Shown here: piece by piece, positions 1 to 8,008 of the stretch
Layout of the letters: every line of letters starts with the position of its first letter
Position numbering within the stretch: position 1 is the stretch's first letter
Source of the DNA: an uncultured Bacillus sp.
GTDB lineage: Bacteria; Bacillota; Bacilli; Bacillales_B; DSM-18226
Assembly: GCF_946478885.1 (NCBI RefSeq)
Contig: NZ_CAMLDX010000033.1
Coordinates: 1 to 33,146 of the forward strand
Direction: 5' to 3'
DNA length: 33,146 nucleotides
Position numbers and translations under genes: made by a program
The notes under the pieces: model-generated
Told to the model about the DNA's origin: nothing
The model's database searches: none
What the model saw: only the letters and a program-made list of their open reading frames with translations

Positions 1-81
1 TAGATTGAACTTTCAACTGCCTTTATTAAATATTGGACTTTTTCAGTGGCCTCCAGTGATGAGGGATGGTTTTTTTACAGT

Positions 82-267
82 TTATTTATCGCTGAAGCGT
101 TTGCCGGCTACAGCATAATGGTTTTTTGTCATTTCTTCAATAAAGATTGTGATGTTTTCAACGGGGGCCCCTGTTGTTTCGCTTACGGCTTCTGTTACTT
201 TTTCTACAAGCGCTTTCTTTTGTTCCTCAGTTCTGCCTTCTAACATTTTTACAGTCACATATGGCAT
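82..267 (-). CDS. ywhB: 4-oxalocrotonate tautomerase family protein (YwhB-like)
   Basis: A 61-residue protein of the tautomerase superfamily, the size of a 4-oxalocrotonate tautomerase subunit. The start is the ATG giving MPYVTVKMLEG, preceded by an AGGAGAG ribosome site; an upstream in-frame extension to 456 has no family resemblance. After removal of Met, Pro1 would be the catalytic base, and Arg11 is present. The position of Arg39 in the Pseudomonas enzyme is Thr here and that of Phe50 is Tyr. The C-terminal HYAVAGKRFSD motif matches B. subtilis YwhB as I remember it. The physiological substrate is unknown for this branch; family members isomerise 2-hydroxymuconate-like enols or phenylenolpyruvate in vitro. 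It is divergent from ywhC. Confidence 0.93.
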   Translation of the reverse strand: MPYVTVKMLEGRTEEQKKALVEKVTEAVSETTGAPVENITIFIEEMTKNHYAVAGKRFSDK

Positions 268-291
268 ACGAATCTCTCCTGTGCTATGTAT

Positions 292-321
292 AGTATATTT
301 CTTGGGATGAAAGACTCCCAA
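292..321 (-). promoter_or_regulatory. candidate SigA promoter for ywhB
   Basis: On the minus strand a -35 TTGGGA (316-321), an 18-nt spacer and a -10 TATACT (292-297) lie 25 nt upstream of the ywhB start. The -35 is one arm of a 7-bp inverted repeat CTTGGGA/TCCCAAG (301-307 with 316-322), so the promoter spacer could carry an operator or start a hairpin. The call rests on consensus match only. Confidence 0.4.
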
Positions 322-435
322 GCTTAGCTTAAGTTTTTCATAATTATTTTTAATATGCAAGTAGAAAAAGGGAAAAGTTGCCCAGGAATAGGCTGGAGGG
401 GCTTTTTCCGCTTGAACACCGTGGCGTTTACTTCT

Positions 436-462
436 TGAAAAATGAAGCAGCTTCATTTTTCA
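436..462. repeat. perfect 12-bp inverted repeat, 3-bp spacer
   Basis: TGAAAAATGAAG (436-447) and its exact complement CTTCATTTTTCA (451-462) flank CAG in the divergent ywhB/ywhC spacer. It sits immediately upstream of, and overlaps, the -35 of the candidate ywhC promoter. It could be an operator or a hairpin at the end of a short transcript; nothing in the sequence decides which. Confidence 0.6.
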
Positions 463-487
463 CTTTAGCATGGTGATCATGTATACT
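459..487 (+). promoter_or_regulatory. candidate SigA promoter for ywhC-ywhD
   Basis: TTCACT (459-464), a 17-nt spacer and TATACT (482-487) lie 34 nt before the ywhC start codon. The -35 shares bases with the right arm of the inverted repeat at 436-462, which would let a bound protein block it. The assignment is by consensus only. Confidence 0.4.
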
Positions 488-520
488 TTAAAAAAGAGTT
501 GACAAAGGAGGTTTTGCGGT

Positions 521-1189
521 GTGGAGAATCCTATTGAACAATTTTTGGCTTATCCTTTGGAGAAATTGCCTTATGTGGCGTTAACCCTTATCATTGCCTT
601 CAGTGTGCACGAATTTGCTCATGCGTTTACAGCTTGGAGATTCGGCGATGGAACGGCGAAAAAGCAGGGAAGGCTCACATTAAATCCAGTGCGTCATTTA
701 GATCCGATTGGGACGCTTTTGATTTTTATTGCCGGCTTTGGCTGGGCTCGCCCTGTTCCAGTTAACCGCTTTTTCTTTAAACGGCCGCGGCTTGCTGGAG
801 TGACGGTATCCTTTGCCGGGCCGTTCAGCAATTTAGTGCTGGCATCGCTTGCCTATCTCCTATGGTACGGCTTGGCTGCATTTGATCTCACGATGACGCT
901 GCCCGGGTTTGTTCAAGATTTTCTTGATGTATTTATTCAATTGAACTTAGTCCTGTTTATTTTTAATTTGCTGCCGCTGCCCCCGCTTGACGGATACCGA
1001 ATTGTCGAGGATTTGGTTCCGTCTGATTGGCGAGCAAGAATGACACAATATGAGCAATACGGGTTGCTGATCTTTTTGATTCTCGTCATCACGCCGCTTG
1101 ATCGATATACGATTCAGCCAATTTTTAATGTCGTACTCCCGTGGGTGATTACCGGGTTGAATGACTTTTTTTACGGGCTGTTTTTCTAG
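521..1189 (+). CDS. ywhC: site-2 protease family (M50) membrane metalloprotease, YwhC-like
   Basis: A 222-residue integral membrane protein of the M50 family of intramembrane zinc proteases. The zinc/catalytic motif HEFAH is at residues 30-34 inside the first hydrophobic segment (about 17-37), and the second conserved motif NLLPLPPLDG is at 149-158, supplying the third zinc ligand (Asp). Several other hydrophobic stretches (about 64-75, 93-120, 130-152, 180-200) fit a multi-pass fold. There is no PDZ or CBS domain, so it is a minimal-core member whose substrate is not known. The start is GTG, 9 nt after a strong AAAGGAGG site (504-511). It is followed by ywhD, probably in the same transcript. 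Membership of the family is certain; the cleavage target is not. Confidence 0.93.
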   Translation: MENPIEQFLAYPLEKLPYVALTLIIAFSVHEFAHAFTAWRFGDGTAKKQGRLTLNPVRHLDPIGTLLIFIAGFGWARPVPVNRFFFKRPRLAGVTVSFAGPFSNLVLASLAYLLWYGLAAFDLTMTLPGFVQDFLDVFIQLNLVLFIFNLLPLPPLDGYRIVEDLVPSDWRARMTQYEQYGLLIFLILVITPLDRYTIQPIFNVVLPWVITGLNDFFYGLFF

Positions 1190-1262
1190 CGTATGATAAA
1201 AGGCTGTGGGTGGATGTGACTTGCTTCTTCGGAGGGGAGCCGGTGCATTCTTGGAAATTAGG

Positions 1263-1306
1263 CCGCCTAGAGGGTATTCGGAACCATTTCGCAAGGGATT
1301 AGGCGG
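1263..1306 (+). other. stem-loop between ywhC and ywhD
   Basis: CCGCCTA (1263-1269) pairs with TAGGCGG (1300-1306), followed only by TTTG. It may be a weak terminator, an RNA-stabilising hairpin, or nothing. It lies about 30 nt before the ywhD ribosome site. Confidence 0.3.
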
Positions 1307-1348
1307 TTTGTGGGAGACGGAATTTTTTTAAAAGAAAGGGGTATGGAA

Positions 1349-1852
1349 GTGAAGGAAAAAAAGAAGCTGGAGTTTAATATTATCAAGAATGATTCGCTAG
1401 ATGGACATAAGGGGTTTGGCAAGGGAGTGCTTAGTCTGGATCATGTGTCGCCTGTCTTCGTTGATATTGAGCGGGGCGAGGCATTCATTGATATTGGTGC
1501 TATGCATGGGCGGAGTACGGTGGAAAAAGGGATTAAATTTCTTCCGAATAAAGAGGAGGTTCCGAATGGACAACCGTATTGGCTTGTGTGGGTGACGGTG
1601 GATCGAGAAGAGGCTGGGGCCTATTATGCGGGTGTGACGGCGTGCGAGATGACCGTAGACCGCGAGGCGCGCCGTGGCTATAAGTCACTTCCGGAGCATG
1701 TGAACCGAATGGATAAATCGATCAAGCGCCATATTATTGTGGACCATATGGATCATAAATCCAAGGCTATTTTACGTGAATTTCTGCAAAGGCATAATGC
1801 AGATATGTGGGACCGCTCGGCGGACCAACTAAAACAAGCCTTGCAGGTATAA
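1349..1852 (+). CDS. ywhD: YwhD family protein, function unknown
   Basis: About 167 residues, matching Bacillus YwhD over its whole length (FNIIKNDS near the N terminus, then VEKGIKFLPN, PYWLVWVTVDR, YYAGVTACEM, RRGYKSLPEHVN and RHIIVDHMD). No catalytic motif, signal peptide or membrane segment is visible, so it is probably cytosolic. I prefer the GTG at 1349, 7 nt after GAAAGGGG (1334-1341); the ATG at 1343 leaves a spacing of only 1 nt, and the more distant ATG at 1310 adds residues not expected in the family. It follows ywhC on the same strand and ends against a bidirectional terminator shared with convergent pbpG. The family is conserved in Bacillaceae, but I know of no established function. 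Confidence 0.88.
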   Translation: MKEKKKLEFNIIKNDSLDGHKGFGKGVLSLDHVSPVFVDIERGEAFIDIGAMHGRSTVEKGIKFLPNKEEVPNGQPYWLVWVTVDREEAGAYYAGVTACEMTVDREARRGYKSLPEHVNRMDKSIKRHIIVDHMDHKSKAILREFLQRHNADMWDRSADQLKQALQV

Positions 1853-1853
1853 A

Positions 1854-1894
1854 AATTAGGCAACCCAAGCCAATTGAGCAAAGGTTGCCTAATT
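1854..1894. terminator. bidirectional terminator between ywhD and pbpG
   Basis: A perfect 12-bp stem (AATTAGGCAACC at 1854-1865, GGTTGCCTAATT at 1883-1894) with a 17-nt loop starts 2 nt after the ywhD stop. Read on the minus strand it ends in a run of T, so it should stop pbpG transcripts. In the plus direction the tail is poor, so it may only protect the ywhD mRNA end. Confidence 0.75.
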
Positions 1895-1920
1895 AATGAT
1901 TCCCATAGTGTCTTATTGGT

Positions 1921-1954
1921 ACGGACAAATGTCCATTTTTGGTGCCTGACACCG
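1921..1954. repeat. REP-like palindromic repeat, copy 1
   Basis: Two small palindromes in tandem: GGACAAATGTCC (1923-1934) and GGTGCCTGACACC (1941-1953), joined by a T-rich linker. It matches copy 2 (5266-5299) over 34 nt with two differences. It abuts the pbpG stop codon (1955-1957) with one base between. It fits a repetitive extragenic palindrome; no transposase for it is in the window. Confidence 0.75.
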
Positions 1955-4021
1955 TTAGGACCACGGGAGGATTTTTTTGTACCATGGGTTTTGCTGTTTT
2001 TCTTTTGTTTTTGGTCTATGATTGTCCTTCTGGTTTGTCAGGTGATCGGTACAGTATTCGGTTGGTTCAGTGCCTTTGGCGAAGTAGGTGAAGCGTTTGA
2101 CGGGACAGTCTTCGGTTGCCAGTTTTCCGTTTTCCGGATTAATATAGACGCCGACCGTTCCCTTTGGCGCTTTGAATGAGTTCGTGCTTGTTCCTTCCAA
2201 TGCCTTTTCCATAAATTGAATCCAGATGTTTTTCGCATAGGTTTTGTCGCTTGTCAGCTCGATTGTTTGTCCGTTATCATAGCCTGTCCAGACAGCTGAG
2301 ACGAGGCGCGGCGAAAAGCCGATCATCCAGCTGTCTGAATTGGTGGATCCTGATTTTCCTGCATAGGTTCGAGTCATATCGTTGACGATCGTGCTGCCGG
2401 TTACGCCTGCGTAGCCGTTCAGCTTTTTGTCGAACATACCGGTCATCATATGAGTCATGACGAAGGCTAGATCCGGGCGCAGGACCTTTTCGGATTCTGT
2501 TTCCTGCTCGTATATGACATCACCCTTATGATTTTCCACCCGCTTAATCATCACAGGAGTGACTCTTTGTCCGGCGTTGGCAAGCAAGCTGTAGGCATTT
2601 GCCATTTCAATGACCTTTACCCCGGATGTACCGAGGGCAAGGGAGGGCACCTGTTCCATTTCCGATTTAATACCGAAGCGCTTTGCGGTCTTCACCAGTA
2701 TATCCTCCCCAAGGAATAGATGGGTTTTGACAGCATATACGTTGTCTGATACTGCAAGGGCCTGGGCCATTGTAATATCATCGTTCGCATATTTATTATT
2801 AAAATTATGCGGTGTATACTCTGTGCGGTTATCATCAAAATAGAAGGTCGTCTCCTCGCTGCGCATCTCAGTAGACGGTGTAAAGCCCTGTTCAAGCGCG
2901 GCATAATAGAGCAGCGGCTTAATCGTTGAACCCGGCTGGCGGACGGCCTGAGTAGCCCGGTTGAACGGACTTTCCTCATAATTACGCCCCCCGACAAGTG
3001 CCTTCACATACCCGGTTTTCGGGTCCATGGCGACAAACCCGACCTGAATGTCCGACTCCTTGTCGACGAAGGTTTCGACCGTCTTTTCGGCAATTTCCTG
3101 CTGTTTTAAATTGAGGGTGGTGTATATTTTTAATCCGCCAAGCTCAATGGTCCGCTCATCGAGCCGCAGGTCATATTTTAATGCCTGTCTGACTGCATCC
3201 TGAAAGTACGGTGCTGTGACCAGTGTCTTGTGCGGATGCTTCCCAATAATAGCCAGCTCCTCTTTTTCCGCTTGTTTGGCTGCCTCCTTTGTGATTTCTC
3301 CGTTTTTCGCCATTGATGCCAAGATCGTTTTCTGGCGCTGTTTTGCTTTTTCCATTGATGCTAACGGAGAATAAATGCCCGGACCCTTGGGAATGCCTGC
3401 AAGCATAGATGCCTCTGCCAGGGACAGCTCGGATGCATTTTTCCCAAAGTAAAACTGGCTTGCTGCCTGGACCCCATATGCACCATATCCATAATAGATC
3501 GTGTTTAAATAACCTTCGAGGATTTCCTCCTTCGAATAGTTCATTTCAAGGCGAATCGTATAGAACGCCTCGTTCAATTTCCGTCCCCAAGTCTTTTCAT
3601 ACTTAAGAAAAAGATTGCGTGCATACTGCTGGCTTATCGTACTTGCCCCTTGCACTTTGGCCATTGCTTTAATATCAGCAAGGGCAGCGCCGGCAATCCG
3701 TTTATAATCAAAGCCATGATGCTCGTAAAAATTGCGATCCTCAATCGAGATGGAGGCATCGATGAGGAAGGGACTGATCTCATCCAAATTGACCCAGTAG
3801 CGCTTTTGTCCGCTGTGGCTTTCCCCGATGACGCTGCCGTCGTCGGCATAAATCAGGGTAGACTGGGGAACTGAGAGCGGTGGAGGACCGAGTATTTTTG
3901 CATATGTTATGATACCGATAAACAAACACAGCATAATCGTCAGGGCAATTATGCCGATAATAATCAATGCACGCAGATATTTCATTGTTCTGCGGAACCG
4001 GTGATTCGTTACAATTTCCAC
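1955..4021 (-). CDS. pbpG: class A penicillin-binding protein (PbpG / PBP2d type)
   Basis: A 688-residue bifunctional peptidoglycan synthase. There is a short cytosolic N terminus, a membrane anchor (about 17-40) and a GT51 glycosyltransferase domain (about 65-230) with catalytic Glu94 in EDRNFYEHHGFDY and the GASTISQQYARN motif at 126-137. The transpeptidase domain follows (about 325-610), with the acylated Ser365 in STIK, SDN at 425-427 and a KSG triad at 556-558 (KTG is more usual). The start is GTG after GGGGGTGAGG (4026-4035, spacing 4 nt); an ATG at residue 13 would still keep the anchor. In B. subtilis pbpG is forespore-expressed under SigG and builds germ-cell wall/cortex. I could not find a convincing SigG promoter here. 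It is transcribed alone and convergent with ywhC-ywhD. Confidence 0.95.
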   Translation of the reverse strand: MEIVTNHRFRRTMKYLRALIIIGIIALTIMLCLFIGIITYAKILGPPPLSVPQSTLIYADDGSVIGESHSGQKRYWVNLDEISPFLIDASISIEDRNFYEHHGFDYKRIAGAALADIKAMAKVQGASTISQQYARNLFLKYEKTWGRKLNEAFYTIRLEMNYSKEEILEGYLNTIYYGYGAYGVQAASQFYFGKNASELSLAEASMLAGIPKGPGIYSPLASMEKAKQRQKTILASMAKNGEITKEAAKQAEKEELAIIGKHPHKTLVTAPYFQDAVRQALKYDLRLDERTIELGGLKIYTTLNLKQQEIAEKTVETFVDKESDIQVGFVAMDPKTGYVKALVGGRNYEESPFNRATQAVRQPGSTIKPLLYYAALEQGFTPSTEMRSEETTFYFDDNRTEYTPHNFNNKYANDDITMAQALAVSDNVYAVKTHLFLGEDILVKTAKRFGIKSEMEQVPSLALGTSGVKVIEMANAYSLLANAGQRVTPVMIKRVENHKGDVIYEQETESEKVLRPDLAFVMTHMMTGMFDKKLNGYAGVTGSTIVNDMTRTYAGKSGSTNSDSWMIGFSPRLVSAVWTGYDNGQTIELTSDKTYAKNIWIQFMEKALEGTSTNSFKAPKGTVGVYINPENGKLATEDCPVKRFTYFAKGTEPTEYCTDHLTNQKDNHRPKTKEKQQNPWYKKILPWS

Positions 4022-4143
4022 TATACCTCACCCCCGTTTTAGTTCAATGTTCATCGCTGTTACTCACTCATTAATAATCAGGATCAGTATAGGGAAAATT
4101 TTTGTTTTTTAAACACTCTCAGGGAAGTAAACTCACTTTTGGC

Positions 4144-4172
4144 TTTTCAATTGGGGCGGATTCTACTATAAT
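4144..4172 (+). promoter_or_regulatory. candidate SigA promoter for speB
   Basis: TTTTCA (4144-4149), a 17-nt spacer and a perfect -10 TATAAT (4167-4172). Transcription from here would give a leader of about 145 nt containing the hairpins at 4246-4272 and 4286-4304. Confidence 0.6.
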
Positions 4173-4245
4173 TTTTCTGTTGTTTGCTTATGAGAAATGA
4201 AGGAAATAGTAAGATTGACTGAGCAATTTGGTTAGAACAAGGATA

Positions 4246-4304
4246 GAAAGCAGTGGCCGGGTCTCGGCTTTCAATTTTGTAAAACGGCAGAATGAACTTC
4301 TGCC
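4246..4304 (+). other. two hairpins in the speB leader
   Basis: GAAAGC (4246-4251) pairs with GCTTTC (4267-4272), followed by AATTTTG. A perfect 7-bp stem GGCAGAA/TTCTGCC (4286-4292 with 4298-4304, 5-nt loop) then ends 6 nt before the AGGGGGAT ribosome site. The placement could affect translation or elongation; no known riboswitch class is recognised. Confidence 0.4.
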
Positions 4305-4323
4305 AGGATTAGGGGGATGAATC

Positions 4324-5199
4324 ATGCGTTTTGATGAAGCGTATTCAGGTAATGTATTTATTAAGAGCCATCCGGTTTACGAGGAGAGCTCTATTGTGAT
4401 TTATGGAATGCCGATGGACTGGACGGTCAGCTATCGTCCGGGTTCACGGTTCGGTCCGGGTCGGATTCGCGAAGTTTCAATCGGAATTGAGGAGTACAGC
4501 CCGTATTTAGACAAGGATTTAGCCGATTATCGCTATTTTGATGCAGGAGATATTCCCCTGCCTTTTGGTAATGCACAGAAGAGCCTTAATCTGATCGAGG
4601 AGTTTGTTGATAAGGTTTTGGCCGACGGGAAATTTCCGCTTGGTATGGGCGGCGAGCATCTAGTTACATGGCCGGTGATTAAGGCGGTTTATAAAAAATA
4701 TCCCGATCTAGCGATCATTCATATGGATGCCCATACTGATTTACGGGAGCATTTTGAGGGGGAAGAGTTGTCTCATTCAACACCGATTCGCAAGGCAGCC
4801 GGTTTAATCGGACCGACCAATGTATATTCATTCGGGATCCGCTCCGGTATGAAAGAGGAATTTGAGTGGGCGAAGGAGGTAGGGCTGAGTATATTTAAAT
4901 ATGATGTACATAAGCCGCTTCAGGAGGTCCTGCCGAAACTAGCCGGTCGTCCTGTGTATGTCACGATTGATATTGATGTATTAGATCCAGCCCATGCACC
5001 AGGCACGGGAACGGTTGACTGCGGTGGCATTACGTCAAGAGAACTGTTGGCTTCTATCCATGAAATTGCCCATTCAGAAGTCAATGTGGTTGGAGCTGAC
5101 CTTGTGGAGGTAGCGCCTGTTTATGACCACTCTGAGCAAACTGTGAACACCGCGAGCAAGCTGCTGCGGGAAATGCTCCTTAGCTTTGCCGCAAAATAA
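4324..5199 (+). CDS. speB: agmatinase
   Basis: A 291-residue member of the arginase/agmatinase (ureohydrolase) family, which hydrolyses agmatine to putrescine and urea with a binuclear manganese centre. Metal ligands are visible in GGEH (His112), DAHTD (Asp135, His137, Asp139) and DIDVLDP (Asp216, Asp218), and the AHAPGTGT loop follows. Length and sequence match B. subtilis SpeB. The ATG is preceded by AGGGGGAT. The gene has its own promoter and a hairpin-bearing leader; the usual upstream partner speE is missing, so putrescine made here must be aminopropylated, if at all, by an enzyme encoded elsewhere. A REP-like repeat follows downstream. Confidence 0.95.
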   Translation: MRFDEAYSGNVFIKSHPVYEESSIVIYGMPMDWTVSYRPGSRFGPGRIREVSIGIEEYSPYLDKDLADYRYFDAGDIPLPFGNAQKSLNLIEEFVDKVLADGKFPLGMGGEHLVTWPVIKAVYKKYPDLAIIHMDAHTDLREHFEGEELSHSTPIRKAAGLIGPTNVYSFGIRSGMKEEFEWAKEVGLSIFKYDVHKPLQEVLPKLAGRPVYVTIDIDVLDPAHAPGTGTVDCGGITSRELLASIHEIAHSEVNVVGADLVEVAPVYDHSEQTVNTASKLLREMLLSFAAK

Positions 5200-5214
5200 T
5201 ACAGCCATCCTGCT

Positions 5215-5237
5215 AAGGGCGGCAAAGTGCTGCCCTT
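5215..5237 (+). terminator. hairpin after speB
   Basis: AAGGGCGGCA (5215-5224) and TGCTGCCCTT (5228-5237) form a 10-bp stem with one G-U pair and a 3-nt loop, 16 nt after the speB stop. It lacks a T-run, so termination would be inefficient or need a factor. Confidence 0.45.
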
Positions 5238-5265
5238 CCTGCTACACATGTTGTGTCCCTCTGTA

Positions 5266-5299
5266 ACGGACAAATGTCCTTTTTCGGTGCCTGACACCG
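5266..5299. repeat. REP-like palindromic repeat, copy 2
   Basis: GGACAAATGTCC (5268-5279) and GGTGCCTGACACC (5286-5298) in the same order and orientation as copy 1, with only two substitutions over 34 nt. It lies between speB and ywiB. Confidence 0.75.
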
Positions 5300-5486
5300 C
5301 ATTTATATAAAAATCTGTATCTTTTTCCGGCATTGCTTGAAACAAGCGGATAAAAAATTTATACTAATAAGGTTATACGATATGGAATGGATTAAAGGTT
5401 TTTCTCAAGAGAGAGCGCTAATATGCATAAATATGACTGGCCATAAGCGGAGAAGCAACATGCCGCTAAAAGGAGGTCTTCTTTAT

Positions 5487-5978
5487 ATGTTCAGAAAAGG
5501 GGTGCGATCGTTGCCATCTCATTCAGCAGGGCTAATGCCTGTCAAAATTTCAGTGAAAACGACGATTCGGGACGGTCAGGCACAGGAATCGTATGAACTT
5601 ATTACATTTGGCGAATTGATTAGAAAGTCTCGCTCCTTTTATCTCCGCTATGAAGAGATTTTAGAAGAAGAAAGCATTCAAACGACAGTGAAAATATCTG
5701 AAGGAGAAGGTTCGATTTTACGCAATGGAGCCGTTAAAATGCGCCTTTTGTTTCAGCAAAATAAATCCTTAACCGGCAGCTATGAAACACCGTACGGTAC
5801 ACTTGAAATCAAAACAAAAACAAGCAAAATCAGCCATAAGTTTGACGAGAAAGAACATAAAGGTGAAATTGACCTATTGTATGATTTGAGAATGCAGGGA
5901 ATGGACGCAGGTATATTTCATTTACAGATATCATTTGAGGAGGAAAAAAATGAATATTGTGGAGCAGGTAAAAAGTAA
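5487..5978 (+). CDS. ywiB: DUF1934 domain protein, YwiB-like
   Basis: A small beta-rich protein of the DUF1934 (YwiB, calycin-like) family. The conserved core runs from [13 protein letters not shown] through [21 protein letters not shown] and GTLEIKTKT to the C terminus. Three starts are possible: ATG 5487 behind a perfect AGGAGG (5471-5476), giving 163 residues; TTG 5511, 8 nt behind AAAAGGGG, giving 155; and ATG 5535, giving 147, closest to the usual family length but with a weak site. I give the longest. No signal peptide, membrane segment or catalytic motif is seen. It overlaps argS by 29 nt and must be cotranscribed with it. Its function is not established; its constant linkage to argS may only reflect ancestry. 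Confidence 0.85.
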   Translation: MFRKGVRSLPSHSAGLMPVKISVKTTIRDGQAQESYELITFGELIRKSRSFYLRYEEILEEESIQTTVKISEGEGSILRNGAVKMRLLFQQNKSLTGSYETPYGTLEIKTKTSKISHKFDEKEHKGEIDLLYDLRMQGMDAGIFHLQISFEEEKNEYCGAGKK

Positions 5979-7620
5979 ATTAAAGGAGGAAATTGCCGCT
6001 GCGGTTGTTAAAGCAGGGTTAGCCGCAATCGAGCAGCTTCCTAATGTAATTTTGGAAATCCCAAAGGATAAAGCAAACGGGGACTATTCCACGAATATGG
6101 CGATGCAGCTAGCGAGAATAGCAAAAAAGGCTCCGCGTATCATCGCCGAGGAGCTGGTTGACCATTTTGATAAATCAAAGGCATCGATTGAAAAGATTGA
6201 GGTGGCTGGTCCCGGATTTATTAATTTTTACATGAATAATAGCTATTTGACGGATCTAATTCCGGCGATTTTAGAGGCTGGGGACAAATACGGAGAAACC
6301 ACCGTTGGCGGCGGGCAAAAAATCCAGGTTGAGTTTGTATCAGCCAATCCAACAGGCGACCTGCATCTGGGCCATGCCAGGGGAGCCGCTGTCGGGGACT
6401 CACTGTGCAATATTTTAGCTTGTGCCGGCTATGATGTGTCTCGTGAGTATTATATTAATGATGCCGGAAACCAAATTAACAACCTGGCGCTTTCGGTGGA
6501 GGCGCGTTATTTCCAGGCGCTTGGCATGGACAAAGCCATGCCGGAAGACGGGTATCACGGCGAAGATATCATTAGCATCGGGAAACAGTTGGCTAAAGAA
6601 GTGGGCGACACGTTAGTCAATATGGACGAAAAGGAACGCTTTGCCAAATTTCGTGAGTATGGAATGAAACAAGAATTGGCGAAGCTGAAGAAGGATTTAG
6701 AGGATTTCCGTGTTGGTTTTGATGTATGGTATTCGGAAACCTCATTATATAACAACAGCAAAATCGATGATGCCTTGGCAGATTTAAAGAAAAATGGCTA
6801 TATTTATGAGCAGGACGGTGCCACTTGGTTCCGCTCCACTGATTTCGATGATGATAAAGACCGCGTGCTGATTAAGCACGATGGTTCCTATACGTATTTA
6901 ACGCCGGATATTGCTTACCATCGCGATAAACTTGAGCGCGGCTTTGAAAAATTAATCAATATTTGGGGTGCGGATCACCACGGTTACATTCCGCGGATGA
7001 AGGCAGCGATTCAAGCATTGGGCTATGATGGAGATACCCTTGAAGTGGAAATCATTCAACTTGTACACTTATACAAAAACGGCGAGAAAATGAAAATGAG
7101 CAAACGGACAGGTAAAGCCGTAACGATGAGGGATCTCGTTGATGAGGTCGGCCTTGATGCAACCCGTTACTTCTTTGCCATGAGAAGTGCGGACACCCAT
7201 ATGGATTTCGACCTTGATTTAGCGGTATCGCAATCAAATGAAAATCCGGTTTATTATGCACAATATGCCCACGCCCGGATTTGCAGCATCCTGCGCCAGG
7301 CAGAAGAAAAGAATATGACGGTGAATGCCGGCGTTGATTTCTCATATATCAGTGCGGAAAAGGAAATCGATGTTCTGAAAAAATTAGGGGAATTTCCGCA
7401 GGCGATTGGCGAAGCGGCACAGAAGAGAACGCCGCATCGCGTTACGAATTATATCTTTGAACTGGCTTCTGCATTCCATAGCTTCTACAATGCAGAAAAG
7501 GTGCTGGATGATGAACAGCCAGAGAAAACAGCAGCCCGCCTTGCCTTAATTAAAACTGTACAAATTACGCTGAAAAATGCCTTGGCACTAATAGGTGTAT
7601 CAGCCCCAGAAAAAATGTAA
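5950..7620 (+). CDS. argS: arginyl-tRNA synthetase
   Basis: A 556-residue class I aminoacyl-tRNA synthetase that charges tRNA-Arg with arginine. The N-terminal Add-1 domain that contacts the tRNA D-loop is at about 1-95. The catalytic Rossmann core carries the HIGH-type motif HLGH at 139-142 (in [14 protein letters not shown]) and KMSKR at 382-386, and the DALR anticodon-binding domain covers about 440-556. The length equals that of B. subtilis ArgS. The start is ATG 5950, 6 nt after GAGGAGG, inside the 3' end of ywiB, which suggests translational coupling. A strong terminator follows within 30 nt. Confidence 0.97.
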   Translation: MNIVEQVKSKLKEEIAAAVVKAGLAAIEQLPNVILEIPKDKANGDYSTNMAMQLARIAKKAPRIIAEELVDHFDKSKASIEKIEVAGPGFINFYMNNSYLTDLIPAILEAGDKYGETTVGGGQKIQVEFVSANPTGDLHLGHARGAAVGDSLCNILACAGYDVSREYYINDAGNQINNLALSVEARYFQALGMDKAMPEDGYHGEDIISIGKQLAKEVGDTLVNMDEKERFAKFREYGMKQELAKLKKDLEDFRVGFDVWYSETSLYNNSKIDDALADLKKNGYIYEQDGATWFRSTDFDDDKDRVLIKHDGSYTYLTPDIAYHRDKLERGFEKLINIWGADHHGYIPRMKAAIQALGYDGDTLEVEIIQLVHLYKNGEKMKMSKRTGKAVTMRDLVDEVGLDATRYFFAMRSADTHMDFDLDLAVSQSNENPVYYAQYAHARICSILRQAEEKNMTVNAGVDFSYISAEKEIDVLKKLGEFPQAIGEAAQKRTPHRVTNYIFELASAFHSFYNAEKVLDDEQPEKTAARLALIKTVQITLKNALALIGVSAPEKM

Positions 7621-7625
7621 TGACG

Positions 7626-7650
7626 AAAGCCTCCTTTGGGAGGCTTTTTT
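7626..7650 (+). terminator. Rho-independent terminator after argS
   Basis: A 9-bp perfect stem AAAGCCTCC/GGAGGCTTT with a 4-nt loop, ending in six T. It starts 6 nt after the argS stop. Confidence 0.93.
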
Positions 7651-7906
7651 GATCGGACGGAAGGTGTGGGAAGGAATGCGGCTTTTGAGTAAGGAAAAAG
7701 GTTCATACTGTTATCCGATTAGATGAAGCTTGAGCAAATTCTCGAAAGAAAGGCATATATAAGCAAGGGCTCCGTACTTATCTCCAAATAGTTATAGGAA
7801 AATACTCACTTTCACATCACTTTTAAAACATCCAAAGACCTATTAAACACAATAGAGAACTCCTATATTTATGAATAGTTTTTCCTTTTTAAATACAATA
7901 AATAAT

Positions 7907-7936
7907 GTGACTATTTTCATATTTGTCTAGTATAAT
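7907..7936 (+). promoter_or_regulatory. candidate SigA promoter for the chemoreceptor gene
   Basis: GTGACT (7907-7912), an 18-nt spacer and TATAAT (7931-7936), 73 nt upstream of the start codon. Chemoreceptors in Bacillus are usually SigD-dependent, but no SigD-type -35/-10 pair is seen. The rest of 7651-7906 is AT-rich and shows no gene. Confidence 0.5.
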
Positions 7937-8008
7937 AGACAGTGAAATGGTGTCTAAGCTTACAATGGGGAATTTGGTTTGTAACAAGCAAAACAGGGGA
8001 GGAGCAAA

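Larger units (their letters stand above)
4022..4323. other. divergent pbpG/speB spacer without speE
   Basis: It carries the pbpG ribosome site, a speB promoter and two leader hairpins. In B. subtilis and many relatives speE (spermidine synthase) lies directly upstream of speB; no reading frame or recognisable fragment of it is present here. Confidence 0.6.

Noticed and set aside
4022..4140. SigG promoter expected before pbpG
   Set aside because: No pair of boxes with correct spacing could be defended.
4215..4226. TTGACTGAGCAA, identical to the first 12 nt of the fadF -35/operator region
   Set aside because: No -10 at a suitable distance and the second half of the FadR site is missing; probably coincidence.
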